This document shows, piece by piece, positions 55,726 to 64,000 of a stretch of DNA of 64,000 bases. The DNA lies in the NCBI GenBank assembly GCA_964413535.1, contig CAYPTB010000029.1, positions 174,921-238,920 of the forward strand, in the 5' to 3' direction. The notes under the pieces were generated by a model. The model was not told where the DNA came from. It did not search any database and worked only from the letters and a program-made list of their open reading frames with translations. The translations under genes and the position numbers were made by a program. This stretch comes from CAYPTB01 sp964413535 (GTDB taxonomy: Bacteria; Planctomycetota; UBA1135; GCA-002686595). Positions within the stretch are counted from its first letter, which is position 1, and each line of letters begins with the position of its first letter.

Positions 55726-56480
55726 CGGCCCGAGGCCCCCCCGCCGGAGAAACCGCCGCCCCCGCCGAAGCCTCCGAAGCCGCCGCCCCCGCCGCCGCCG
55801 AAGCGTCCGAGGCCGCCGGGCAAGCCGCCCATGCGCCCGATCGTCGGCGGGAGCAACCACGGCAGGCCGCTCCGGCCGCGCGGTCCGCGCGGGCCGCGCC
55901 GCGAGAGGATCCACACGGCGAGCAGCAGCACCATCATCGGAACGAGCGCGCCGAGGATGCCGATGTCGGTCGAGCCGGAGCGCTCCGGGAGCGCGCTCGT
56001 GTCACCGCCGATCACGGCGTGCATGGCGCGCACGCCGGCTTCGATGCCCTCTTCGTAGCGGCCCCCGCGGAACTCGGGCGCGATGACGTCGCGGATGATG
56101 CGGCCGCTGATCGAGTCGGTCAGGCTGCCCTCGAGGCCGCGCGCGACCTCGATGCGCAGCTCGCGCTCCTCTGCGGCGACGAGGAGCAGCGCGGCGTTGT
56201 GCTTCTCCGCCGTTCCCATGCCCCACGCGCGACCGACCTCGAGGGCGAAGCGGTCGATCGTCTCGCCCGCGAGGCTCTGGATCGTGAGCACGGCGATCTG
56301 GTGCGTCGTGCCTGCGCGGTAGGACTCCATCAGGCGCTCGAGCTCGGCCTCCTTGGCGGGCGAGACGAGGCCGGCCAGGTCGGTGACCCAGCCGTCGTTG
56401 GCCGGGACCTCGAGCTCGCGCGAGGGCGGCGCGGCGCTCGCGAGCGCGAGGGCCGCCGCGAGGGCGAAGGCGCCGTTCAC
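55719..56480 (-). CDS. YgcG-like TPM-domain protein with Gly-rich tail
   Basis: A 253-aa protein: signal peptide, TPM domain (NDGWVTDLAGLVSPAKEAELERLM; IAVLTIQSLAGETIDRFAL; ALLLVAAEERELRIEVARG), one membrane helix (GALVPMMVLLLAVWILSRR) and a C-terminal tail of Gly/Phe repeats ending SGRW. TPM proteins assist membrane protein quality or photosystem repair in other bacteria. Start is GTG one base after the lemA stop. Confidence 0.88.
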   Translation of the reverse strand: MNGAFALAAALALASAAPPSRELEVPANDGWVTDLAGLVSPAKEAELERLMESYRAGTTHQIAVLTIQSLAGETIDRFALEVGRAWGMGTAEKHNAALLLVAAEERELRIEVARGLEGSLTDSISGRIIRDVIAPEFRGGRYEEGIEAGVRAMHAVIGGDTSALPERSGSTDIGILGALVPMMVLLLAVWILSRRGPRGPRGRSGLPWLLPPTIGRMGGLPGGLGRFGGGGGGGFGGFGGGGGFSGGGASGRW

Positions 56481-56481
56481 G

Positions 56482-57159
56482 TCACTCCCCGTCCGGCGGG
56501 CCGCGGAAATCGCCGAAGTCGACGGTCGGGCGCTCGCGCTGCTCGGGCGTCGCCTCGATCAGCGCCGCGGGCTCGAAGCCGAACATGCCCGCGATCAGGT
56601 TGCCGGGGAAGACGCGCGTCTGCTTGTTGTAGGCGGTGGCCGCGTCGATGTAGTCGCGGCGCGCGACGGCGATGCGGTTCTCGGTGCCCTCGAGCTGGTC
56701 CTGCAGCGAGAGGAAGTTCTGCGAGGCGCGCAGGGTCGGGTACTGCTCCGCGACCGCGAAGAGCCGCGAGAGCGCGCCGCCGAGCTGGTTCTGCGCCTGC
56801 ACGTAGGCCTGCACCTGGGCCGGGTCGGTCGGCAGCGTCGAGGGGAGCTGGACGCGCCCGACCGAGGCGCGCGCCTCGATCACCTGCGTCAGCGTCGCCT
56901 GCTCGAAGTTCGCCGCGCCCCGCACGGTCTCGACGAGCTGCGGGACGAGGTCGTAGCGGCGCTGGTACTGGTTGTCGATCTCGCTCCACTTGGCCTTCGT
57001 GTCCTCCCGGCCGTTCACGAGGGCGTTGTACTTCCCGACGCCCAGGAGCACCGCGAGCACGAGGGCTCCGAGGAGCACGATGCCGACCAAGCAGCCCTTG
57101 CCGATCGCGCCGCGGCGGGAGGGCGCGGCGCGCGAGCACGATGCGTTCTCGTGGAGCAT
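56482..57159 (-). CDS. lemA: LemA family protein
   Basis: A 225-aa protein with one N-terminal helix (GCLVGIVLLGALVLAVLLGV) and the LemA coiled-coil domain: YNALVNGREDTKAKWSEIDNQYQRRYDLVPQLVETV, NQLGGALSRLFAVAEQYPTLRASQNF and YNKQTRVFPGNLIAGMFGF. First gene of a three-gene operon with the two TPM proteins, a widespread arrangement. Confidence 0.93.
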   Translation of the reverse strand: MLHENASCSRAAPSRRGAIGKGCLVGIVLLGALVLAVLLGVGKYNALVNGREDTKAKWSEIDNQYQRRYDLVPQLVETVRGAANFEQATLTQVIEARASVGRVQLPSTLPTDPAQVQAYVQAQNQLGGALSRLFAVAEQYPTLRASQNFLSLQDQLEGTENRIAVARRDYIDAATAYNKQTRVFPGNLIAGMFGFEPAALIEATPEQRERPTVDFGDFRGPPDGE

Positions 57160-57360
57160 GGTTCCGTCTCCGTCCGGGCGTGTCGGGCGCCAGTATGCCG
57201 ATTCCGATGCGCCGCCGCAGCGAGGCGTTCTCTTTCGAACGCGAACGCGACGGTGTGCGCCGCGGATGCAACGCGACGCGTGGAAAGCTCCCGCGGCTGC
57301 TCCCGCGTCGGGTGAAATTCCACCCGCGCTCAGGGTTTTCCCCGAATGCCGTTCTGCGAC

Positions 57361-57368
57361 GGAGGTGA
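57361..57368 (+). promoter_or_regulatory. Strong ribosome-binding site GGAGGTGA
   Basis: GGAGGTGA ends 4 nt before the ATG at 57373 and decides this start over the in-frame ATG at 57346. Confidence 0.8.
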
Positions 57369-57372
57369 CACC

Positions 57373-57924
57373 ATGGCGGAAGCTCGCAGGACGTTTGTCA
57401 TGAGCCGCCGATCTCCGCCCGACAAGAGCAACGTCCTCGAGGCCGTCGAGGGCTACTTCGGCGAGGAGCCGAGTGGTCCCTCCCGCGCCGCATTGCTCGA
57501 GTGGGGCGAGAGCGCGCTTCCGTTCCTCGAAGAGATCGCGAACGAGCCGCACGATCCGCGCCTCGACCACGCGATCGTCTTCTCCGTCACGAACATGGCG
57601 ACGGTGCGCGCCTGCGCGTTGTTCGTCGAACTCCTGGGCGGCAGAACCAGCGTCCGTCCCGACCACGCGCTGTACGCGCTGCCCGTGCTCCTCGAGCACG
57701 GCGAAGCGCGGCGCTGCCTCGAGTTCGATCCGCTCTTCAAGGAGACGCTGCTCGGCTTCGCCTCGTCGGCGAGCGTCACCGATCGGGCGATCGTGCTCCA
57801 GGCCGCGCAGAGCCTGGGCTGGATGGAGGATCTGCCGCGCCTGCTCCCCGGGCGGTGCGAGCCCTTCGCAGCCGGGATGGATCCGCTGCAGGGTCTCGTC
57901 GCGCCGCCTCCGGACAACGCCTGA
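57373..57924 (+). CDS. Hypothetical helical protein, 183 aa
   Basis: A soluble alpha-helical protein with HEAT-like helical pairs (ALLEWGESALPFLEEIANEP; LDHAIVFSVTNMATVRACALFVELL; ALYALPVLLEHGEARRCLEF). No catalytic motif is visible. It precedes the large kinase gene by 164 bp on the same strand. HEAT-like relationship is judged by eye. Confidence 0.68.
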   Translation: MAEARRTFVMSRRSPPDKSNVLEAVEGYFGEEPSGPSRAALLEWGESALPFLEEIANEPHDPRLDHAIVFSVTNMATVRACALFVELLGGRTSVRPDHALYALPVLLEHGEARRCLEFDPLFKETLLGFASSASVTDRAIVLQAAQSLGWMEDLPRLLPGRCEPFAAGMDPLQGLVAPPPDNA

Positions 57925-58088
57925 CGGTTCGGCAGCGAGCGTCGAACCGCGGATCGCAGTGCCGGCGCGGTGCGCGCTCGAGCGACTGCCGGCGAAGCAC
58001 CGGGCGGCGGGCCGGTATGATCGCTGCGATCGGAGCCTGCTTCGATCCCTCTCCTCGACCTCGTCGCCGGGGAGCGGCGGAACGCGAC

Positions 58089-61000
58089 ATGGACGACCTC
58101 GAATCTTCGCTGCCCGCGGGACGGACGCCGGAGGACCCGCTCGCGGCGCGGTTGGCCGCGCTGGATCCGGAGCTCGCGGCGATCGGCGAGCGTCTCGGGG
58201 ATTCCGGTGCGACAGCGGCGGCCGAGCTCTCGCTCTCCGTGCGCGCCTTCGAGCGCGGAGCGCGGCTCGTTCGCGCCTGGTCGCGGGCGGGGAACGCGCT
58301 GGACACGGTCGTCGCGCCCGCCGAGGTGCTGCGCATGCGCGAGCTGTTCGAGGCCGCGCTCGACCTGCCGCCCGAGGAGCGGGTCGGATTCGTGCGGCTC
58401 GTGTGCGGGTCGGAGCCGGCGTTGCTCGCCATGCTCGAGACGCTGCTCGGCGCCGACGCCGATCAGGAGTCGGGCGGAACCTCCGACGCAGGGATTGCGC
58501 CCGGCGAAGGAGCGCAGGAACGCGCCCCGACGGCTGCGTCGCTCGGAGCAACGCCGACACCGGTTCCCGCGGTTGCGAGCGCGGGATCGAAGAGCTCGGA
58601 GCCCGAGTGGTTCGTCGGTCGCTTTCGCATCCTGCGCGAGATCGCGTCGGGCGGGATGGGCACGGTGTACGAGGCCGAGCAGGAGAGCCCGCGGCGGCGC
58701 GTCGCGCTCAAGATGCTCGATCTGTCGCTCTCGACGCCTGCCATGCGCCGGCGCTTCGAGTACGAGTCGGAGATCCTGGCCGAGCTGCACCATCCCGGCA
58801 TCGCGGCGGTCTACGAGTCCGGCGTGCACGTCGTGCAGGCCGGTCCGCAGCGGCGCGAGGTGCCTTGGTTCGCGCTCGAGTACGTCGAGGGCGCGCGCGA
58901 CCTCTTGGCCTTTGCCGCCGCGGAAGCGCCCGCGGTGGAGGGGCGGCTCGAGCTCTTCCTGCAGGTGTGCCGCGCGGTGCAGTACGGCCACGGTCTGGGC
59001 GTGATCCACCGCGACCTCAAGCCGCACAACCTGCTCGTCGATCGGAACGGGCGCGTGCGCGTGATCGACTTCGGCGTCGCGCGCGCGACGGGACCCAAGA
59101 CCGCGCCTGGGACCTTGCTCACCGCCGTGGGAGAAGTCGTCGGCACGCTGCGCTACATGGCGCCCGAGCAGCTCGAGCCGGACGGCGGACCCCCCGACGT
59201 GCGGGTCGACGTCTACGCGCTCGGCGTGGTGCTGTACGAGCTCTTGTGCGACGAACCGCCGCTCGCGCTCGAGAACCTGTCGCTCACCGCCGCAGCGCGC
59301 GTCGTGCACGACGAGGCGCCGCGCCGTCCCCGAGCCCTGCGGCCCGAGCTGTCGGGCGACCTGGAGGCGATCTGCCTCACGGCCCTCGCGAAGGAGCCCG
59401 CCCGCCGCTATCCGTCGGTCGAGGCGCTCGCCGCCGACGTCGAGCACTTCCTCGCGCACGAGCCGGTCGCCGCGCGCGCGCCGAGCTCCATCTATCGCTT
59501 CGGCCTCTTCGCGCGCCGCAACAAGCTCCTCGTGGCGTCCGTCGCGGCGCTGTTCGCGGCGCTCGCAGGCGTCGCCGGACTCGCCCTGAAGAGCGCCGCC
59601 GAGCGCGAGCGCGCCGCGGTCCTCCTGCGCGCCGAACGCGACGTCGCGTTGGACGCGCGCTCCGCCGAGGCGCGCGAGCGAGCCAGCGCGGAGCGCGAGA
59701 GAGCCAGCGCGGAGCGCGAGAGAGAACGGGCGGAAGCGGCCGAAGTCGAGGCACAGGACCAGCTCGCGCGCACGCAGCTCGAGGCGCAGAAGTCGGACGC
59801 GGTGCGCGGCTTCCTGGAGGAGATGCTGCTCTCGGCCCATCCGGCGCGCACGGGTCGCGAGGCGCGCGTGGCGGACGTCCTGGACGGCTTCGGCGCGGCC
59901 ATCGAGCGGCGCTTCGCGACGTTCCCCGAGGTGCAGGCCGCGCTGCGCCGCGTCTCGGGCTCCACCTACTCCGGGCTGGGACTGTTCGACGAGGCGGCGT
60001 ACGAGCTCGTGCGCGCGCACCGGTCGTTCGTGGAGAGCGCCGGAGCCGAGTCGCCGGACGCGCTCGCCGCCGCCGAGGCGCTGGCCTTCGCGCGGCAGGG
60101 CCAGGGTCGGCTGGAGGAGGCGGAGACGTTGCGGCGCGACGCGCTCGCCGCGCGCGAGCGGAACGACGCCGAGGCAGCGTCGACGCAGGTCGCGCGCTCC
60201 CAGCTGGCCCTGCTGCTCGTCGACCGCGGGCGCTACACGGAGGCCGAGGAACTCTTCACGCGCGCGCTCGACGGCCTGCGGTCGGCCGGCGCCACGGAAC
60301 GCGAGACGATCCCGATCGAGGAGGGCTACGCCCAGTTGCTGCTCTTCCTCGACCGCACCGACGAGGCAGAGGCGCTCGTGCGGCGCGCACTCGAGTTCTA
60401 CCGCGCGGTCCACGGAGCGGAGGATGGGCGCACGCTGCAGGCCATGTCGTCCTTGGTCACCCTGCTCGCGCGGCGCGGCTCGACCGACGAGGCGATCGAG
60501 CTCGGTCTGGAGCTCGCCGAGGTGCGCGTCGACGTCTTCGGCGAGCTCCACTCGCACTCGATCGGCGCCATGCAGCATGTGGGCGAGCTCCTGCGGCAGC
60601 AGGGGCGCCTGGCGGAGGCGCGGCCGTGGCTCGAGCGCGCGCTCGCGGCGCAGCTCGAGGCCTACGGCGAGGAACACCAGGACACGCCCGTTCTGCAGAC
60701 CTCGCTCGGCGCGCTGCGCCAGTACCAGGGCGACCTGCGCGGCGCCGAGGAGCTCTACCGCAGCTCCGCCTCCACGGCCGCCCGCGTGCTCGGGCCGGAG
60801 CATCCGCGCACCTGGATGGCCGCGCAGAACCTGGCGGGCGTGCTGTGGATGCAGGGCAGGAACGAGGAGGCGGCCGGAACGGCGCGCGAGGCGTGCGCCG
60901 GACTCGAGCGCGTCTTCCCGCCCGCGCACCCGTTCCCGCTGGCCGCGCGGAGTCAGCTCGCGTCGATCCTGTGGGACCTCGGGGAGCGCGACGAAGCCGA

Positions 61001-61373
61001 GCGCGTGCTCGCGGACGTGCTCCTCGTGCAGACCGGATCGCTCGGGCCGCGACACCCCGATCGGCTCGTTTCGCTGGCGTACCTGGCCGGATTCGCGCTC
61101 GAGCAGGATCGCCTCGACGAGGCCTTGTCCTTGGGCCGCGAGGCGTACGAGCTCCAGCGCGAACTCTACGGGCCCAACCACGCCGAGACGCTCAACTCGC
61201 TCGACGTCCTCGTGCGCGTGCAGGAAGCGCGCGGAGCCTTCGACGAGGCCGAGACGCTCGCGAGCGAGCTCGTCCTCGGTCGCAGCGCGATCGGCGGCGA
61301 GGACGACGACGCGACGCGCACGGCGCGCAACCGACTGGAGCGCATCCGCGCGAGCAGGGAGGAAGAACGATGA
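58089..61373 (+). CDS. Ser/Thr protein kinase with TPR tail
   Basis: A 1094-aa protein. Residues 1-140 are helical (LRMRELFEAALDLPPEERVGF), the usual leader of planctomycete kinases. The kinase domain spans about 175-460: ASGGMG loop, VALKML with the ATP Lys, HRDLKPHN, DFG, GTLRYMAPEQ. A single helix (LLVASVAALFAALAGVAGLAL) follows, then a charged coiled coil with ERASAER repeats, then a long array of TPR-like repeats (RYTEAEELFTRALDGL; RLAEARPWLERALAAQLEAYG; RLDEALSLGREAYELQRELYG) to the end. The tail should lie outside the cytoplasm and sense partners. The stop overlaps the next ATG (ATGA). Confidence 0.92.
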   Translation: MDDLESSLPAGRTPEDPLAARLAALDPELAAIGERLGDSGATAAAELSLSVRAFERGARLVRAWSRAGNALDTVVAPAEVLRMRELFEAALDLPPEERVGFVRLVCGSEPALLAMLETLLGADADQESGGTSDAGIAPGEGAQERAPTAASLGATPTPVPAVASAGSKSSEPEWFVGRFRILREIASGGMGTVYEAEQESPRRRVALKMLDLSLSTPAMRRRFEYESEILAELHHPGIAAVYESGVHVVQAGPQRREVPWFALEYVEGARDLLAFAAAEAPAVEGRLELFLQVCRAVQYGHGLGVIHRDLKPHNLLVDRNGRVRVIDFGVARATGPKTAPGTLLTAVGEVVGTLRYMAPEQLEPDGGPPDVRVDVYALGVVLYELLCDEPPLALENLSLTAAARVVHDEAPRRPRALRPELSGDLEAICLTALAKEPARRYPSVEALAADVEHFLAHEPVAARAPSSIYRFGLFARRNKLLVASVAALFAALAGVAGLALKSAAERERAAVLLRAERDVALDARSAEARERASAERERASAERERERAEAAEVEAQDQLARTQLEAQKSDAVRGFLEEMLLSAHPARTGREARVADVLDGFGAAIERRFATFPEVQAALRRVSGSTYSGLGLFDEAAYELVRAHRSFVESAGAESPDALAAAEALAFARQGQGRLEEAETLRRDALAARERNDAEAASTQVARSQLALLLVDRGRYTEAEELFTRALDGLRSAGATERETIPIEEGYAQLLLFLDRTDEAEALVRRALEFYRAVHGAEDGRTLQAMSSLVTLLARRGSTDEAIELGLELAEVRVDVFGELHSHSIGAMQHVGELLRQQGRLAEARPWLERALAAQLEAYGEEHQDTPVLQTSLGALRQYQGDLRGAEELYRSSASTAARVLGPEHPRTWMAAQNLAGVLWMQGRNEEAAGTAREACAGLERVFPPAHPFPLAARSQLASILWDLGERDEAERVLADVLLVQTGSLGPRHPDRLVSLAYLAGFALEQDRLDEALSLGREAYELQRELYGPNHAETLNSLDVLVRVQEARGAFDEAETLASELVLGRSAIGGEDDDATRTARNRLERIRASREEER

Positions 61374-62752
61374 ACACAGGGGCCGTCGTCACCGGCATCG
61401 GACCCATCAGCGCGGTCGGCTGCGGCCGCGACGCCTTCTTCGAGGCTTTGCTCGCCGGCCGCGCGGGCTTCCGCCCGATCACGTTGTGCGACGCCTCCGC
61501 ATCGCCGTCGAAGATCGCGGCCGAAGTCGTCGACTTCCGGATGGAGGACTACGTCGAGGGCGGCCGCGCGTACGCGCGCTCGATGCCGCGCCCCGTGCAG
61601 CTCGGCCTCGCCGCCGCGATCCTCGCGCTGCACGACGCGGAGATCGACCTCGATGCCTGCGATCCGGACCGACTCGGCATCCACGTGGGAACGTCGCTCG
61701 GCAACCTCGAGACGCTGTACGGCTTCCGCGACCGGCTCGAGCGCGAGGGCAACCTTGCGCCGAGCACGGCCTTCTACGGTTTCAACCACTCGGCCGCGTG
61801 CATCCTGTCGTCGTTCTTCAACATCCGCGGTCCCGTGCACACGGCGACGTCGGGCTGCAACTCGGGACTCGATGCGCTCGGAGCATCACTGCGCATGATC
61901 CAGACGAACTCCGTCGACGCGATGCTCGTCGTCGGGACCGACTGCGAGGTCTTCCCCGAGATCTTGGCCGCGATGAACGCCTCGGGCTCGCTCACCACGC
62001 GCTACAACGACCGGCCAGGAGCCGCCTCGCGCCCGTTCGACCGCGGCCGCGACGGCAACGTGATCGGCGAGGGCGCGTGCGCGATCCTGCTCGAATCGCT
62101 GCCGCACGCGCTCGCCCGCGGGGCACGCGTGTACGCCCGCGTCGCCGCCTACCAGCAGTGCTCGGCCGGCCAGAACCGTAAATACAGCCACGACCGGCCC
62201 GAGCTCGACCTGCGGCCGTGCGTACGGGCCCTGAGCGGCGCCATGCGCGAGGCGCAGTGGTCGCCCGAAGGGGTCGACCTCGTCAACGCCAACGGCTCCT
62301 CGTCCAAGATCTACGACCGCATCGAAGGCATGGCCCTCGCGCAGACCTTCGGGGCCGCGCTGCCCGACCTGCGCGTGCACTCGATCAAGTCGATGCTCGG
62401 ACAGCACGGCGCCGGCTCGTCGGCCATGCAGGTCGCGGCGGCTTGCCTCTCCATCCGGCGCGAGACGGTGCCGCCGACGATCAACTGCGAGGATCCCGAT
62501 CCGGCCTGCGGCCCGCTGCGCATCGTGCGCGAGCCCGAGCGCTCGGCACCGCGGCGCGTGCTCGTGCACTCCATCGGACTCGGCGGCTTCTACTACTCGG
62601 CCGCCGCCATCGAGCGCATGCCCGACGACGTCGGCGAAGTCACCGGCGTGCACCAGGTCGTGTGGAGCGAGGGCGCGACGAGCCGCTTCGCTCCCGCCTC
62701 CGACTTCCAGAAGCCGCTCACCCCCTGGCGTCCGCGCCAGGACGCCTCGTAG
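61370..62752 (+). CDS. Beta-ketoacyl synthase-like protein with altered active-site histidines
   Basis: A 460-aa thiolase-fold ketosynthase. Cys163 sits in TSGCNSGLDAL, the nucleophile elbow. The two His of the usual Cys-His-His triad are changed: NAHGTST-like motif reads NANGSSS (Asn308), and the KSMxGH motif reads KSMLGQHG (Gln345, with His346 next). Overall length and the FDRGRDGNVIGEGA loop fit KAS II/FabF-type enzymes. Loss of both His would impair decarboxylation of malonyl-ACP; it may condense other substrates or act as a transferase. ATG overlaps the kinase stop, with GGAGGAAG upstream. Confidence 0.85.
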   Translation: MNTGAVVTGIGPISAVGCGRDAFFEALLAGRAGFRPITLCDASASPSKIAAEVVDFRMEDYVEGGRAYARSMPRPVQLGLAAAILALHDAEIDLDACDPDRLGIHVGTSLGNLETLYGFRDRLEREGNLAPSTAFYGFNHSAACILSSFFNIRGPVHTATSGCNSGLDALGASLRMIQTNSVDAMLVVGTDCEVFPEILAAMNASGSLTTRYNDRPGAASRPFDRGRDGNVIGEGACAILLESLPHALARGARVYARVAAYQQCSAGQNRKYSHDRPELDLRPCVRALSGAMREAQWSPEGVDLVNANGSSSKIYDRIEGMALAQTFGAALPDLRVHSIKSMLGQHGAGSSAMQVAAACLSIRRETVPPTINCEDPDPACGPLRIVREPERSAPRRVLVHSIGLGGFYYSAAAIERMPDDVGEVTGVHQVVWSEGATSRFAPASDFQKPLTPWRPRQDAS

Positions 62753-62873
62753 GGCGCGGGAGATCGCGAGGCGCCGCGCGCTTTCCGGCGTGGCGACGCC
62801 GAACACGGCGCTACCATTCGCCGCCCCGCGAGCCTTCCGCGGACGAGTCCGTTCCCTCTCGCCGACACCCGAC

Positions 62874-63800
62874 ATGCGCAGCCAATCCCTCGCGTTCGCT
62901 TCGTTCCTCCTGCTCGGCTCGTGCGCGTCCGAGAAGATCGCGCTCGGGCTGCGGCTCGAGCCGGGGCAGTCGTTCGGAGTCGCGATGGTCATGGAGCAGG
63001 ACGTTGCGCAGGACTACGGCGAGCACGAGCTCGAGACCTCGCAGAGGATCGCCATCACGTGGCGCGAGGAGGTCGAATCGGTGAAGCCTGACGGGACGGC
63101 CGTCGTCGCGTTCGTCTACGAGACTGCGCGCTTCGCCATCGACGGTCCGGAGACGGGGCTCGTCGAGTACGACTCGGCCGCGCCCGGCCCGAGCGTGCCG
63201 CCCTTCGCACTCGGCCTGGACGCGGTCGTGGGCGAGCGCGTGCGGCTCGAGATCGGTCCCACGGGCGAGATCCGCTCGCTCACCGACGTGACGCACCTCG
63301 TCGACCGCGTCATCGCGAAGCTCGTGCTGCCGGCGGGCGTCGATCCCGCGGCCGTGCGCGACGACTTGCGCCGACACTTCGGCGAGGACGCCCTGCGCGA
63401 GATGCTGCAGACCGTGCTGTCGATCTACCCCGATCGAGAGGTCGGCGTGGGCGACCAGTGGACGCGCCGCATGCAAGTGACGCGCGGCTTCCCGCACGAG
63501 CAGACGAACACCTACGAGCTCCGTGACTTCGACGACGAGCGGGCCGTGGTGAGCATCCGCTCGAAGGTGAAGTCGCTCGCCGCCGCCCCCTCCGTCCGGT
63601 CGGGCCTGACGCAGATGCAGCTCGACCTCGAGGGCACGCAACGCGGCCGCCTGACGATCGAACGACGCACCGGCATGGTCGTCGTCGCCGAGATCCTGCA
63701 GGACCTCGAGGGCACGCAGACGACGGCGATTCCCGGCCGCGAGCCGCTCGTGACGGACATGGAGCTCGACGGCCGCATCCTGCTCGCGGTGGATCGTTGA
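62874..63800 (+). CDS. Lipoprotein resembling DUF6263
   Basis: A 308-aa protein with a lipobox LLLGSC (Cys16-19 region) after MRSQSLAFASF. The rest is beta-rich: RLEPGQSFGVAMVMEQDV, VYETARFAI, LGLDAVVGERVRLEIGPTGEI, then VGVGDQWTRRMQV and GRLTIERRTGMVVVAEI, the two-half layout of DUF6263 proteins. Role unknown. An in-frame ATG at 62790 adds a leader that masks the signal peptide and is less likely. Confidence 0.75.
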   Translation: MRSQSLAFASFLLLGSCASEKIALGLRLEPGQSFGVAMVMEQDVAQDYGEHELETSQRIAITWREEVESVKPDGTAVVAFVYETARFAIDGPETGLVEYDSAAPGPSVPPFALGLDAVVGERVRLEIGPTGEIRSLTDVTHLVDRVIAKLVLPAGVDPAAVRDDLRRHFGEDALREMLQTVLSIYPDREVGVGDQWTRRMQVTRGFPHEQTNTYELRDFDDERAVVSIRSKVKSLAAAPSVRSGLTQMQLDLEGTQRGRLTIERRTGMVVVAEILQDLEGTQTTAIPGREPLVTDMELDGRILLAVDR

Positions 63801-63822
63801 GACGCGAGCAACGCGCGAGAGG

Positions 63823-64000
63823 ATGACGAACGATCGCCCGCCGCCGACGCCCGAGATCGACTCGGCCGCGCTCGAAGCACGCGCGCTCGAGCTCGCATCC
63901 CGAGACCCGGGGATCGCGGCCGACTGCGCGCGCTCGCCGATCGACGAACGACGAGCGCTCGACCGCGCCATCCGCTCGATCGACCTGACGACGTTGGAGG
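63823..64000 (+). CDS. deoC: Deoxyribose-phosphate aldolase-like protein, 3' end outside window
   Basis: 59 codons reach the window edge. Residues 45-59 (RALDRAIRSIDLTTL, then E) match the start of long-form DeoC aldolases, where this strand precedes GxDTxxKVRALC; the catalytic Lys is beyond the window. GAGAGG precedes the ATG. Judged by a short match only. Confidence 0.5.
   Translation, partial: MTNDRPPPTPEIDSAALEARALELASRDPGIAADCARSPIDERRALDRAIRSIDLTTLE

Noticed and set aside
59680..59740. Short direct repeats in the kinase gene
   Set aside because: They encode a charged coiled coil (ERASAER) and need no other explanation.

Overview
Organism. The window is about 70% G+C with strongly GC-rich third codon positions. 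It carries an ECF-type sigma factor fused by overlap to a Ser/Thr kinase gene, a second large kinase with a C-terminal TPR-like tail, several sulfatase-fold lipoproteins, an FG-GAP repeat protein and giant proteins built from carboxypeptidase-regulatory-like repeats. This mix is typical of Planctomycetota, and I infer a GC-rich member of that phylum. No rRNA, tRNA or CRISPR array was seen.

Layout. 1-13.9 kb: surface-glycan genes (B12-type radical SAM fragment, two ATP-grasp enzymes, a C-methyltransferase-like/FkbM pair, an SpsF-SpsG-like fusion), interrupted by an HTTM-like membrane protein, a bacterioferritin, a degenerate DAC-like (DACNV) sensor and an IS200/RAYT-type transposase whose upstream gap holds three copies of a 25-bp repeat. 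14-23 kb: an alpha/beta-hydrolase homologue that has lost its Ser and His, transporters (SLC13, DctA/GltP, TerC), a DedA/YqaA protein, a small lipoprotein barrel, a 49-residue ORF and a GT-C membrane protein. 23.1-24.8 kb: a secreted animal-type heme peroxidase ending in a good terminator hairpin. 25-32.2 kb: an eight-gene minus-strand cluster, most members joined by 4-nt start/stop overlaps (GT-C protein, a 98-aa unknown, radical SAM, SDR, Wzt-like ABC ATPase, methyltransferase, GNAT). 32.3-42.7 kb: four sulfatase-fold proteins interleaved with GT-C membrane proteins; only one has the formylglycine Cys motif, the other three have Thr at that place. 42.8-45.8 kb: sigma factor, tail-anchored kinase, small membrane protein, DUF1579 protein. 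45.8-54.8 kb: FG-GAP protein, a helicase remnant, a tandem duplicate of an anchored multi-repeat protein, and a HEPN remnant. 54.8-64 kb: LemA and two TPM-domain proteins in one operon, a hypothetical, a 1094-aa kinase overlapping an atypical ketosynthase gene, a DUF6263-like lipoprotein and the start of a DeoC-like gene.

How the genes work together. Much of the window appears devoted to the cell surface: nucleotide-sugar activation (SpsF-like), methylation, radical-SAM modification, lipid-linked sugar transfer (GT-C), export (Wzt-like ATPase) and phospho- or sulfo-group handling (sulfatase-fold lipoproteins). Two kinase modules provide phosphorylation-based regulation. The 48.4-54.8 kb stretch bears marks of rearrangement: two gene remnants flank a tandem duplication.
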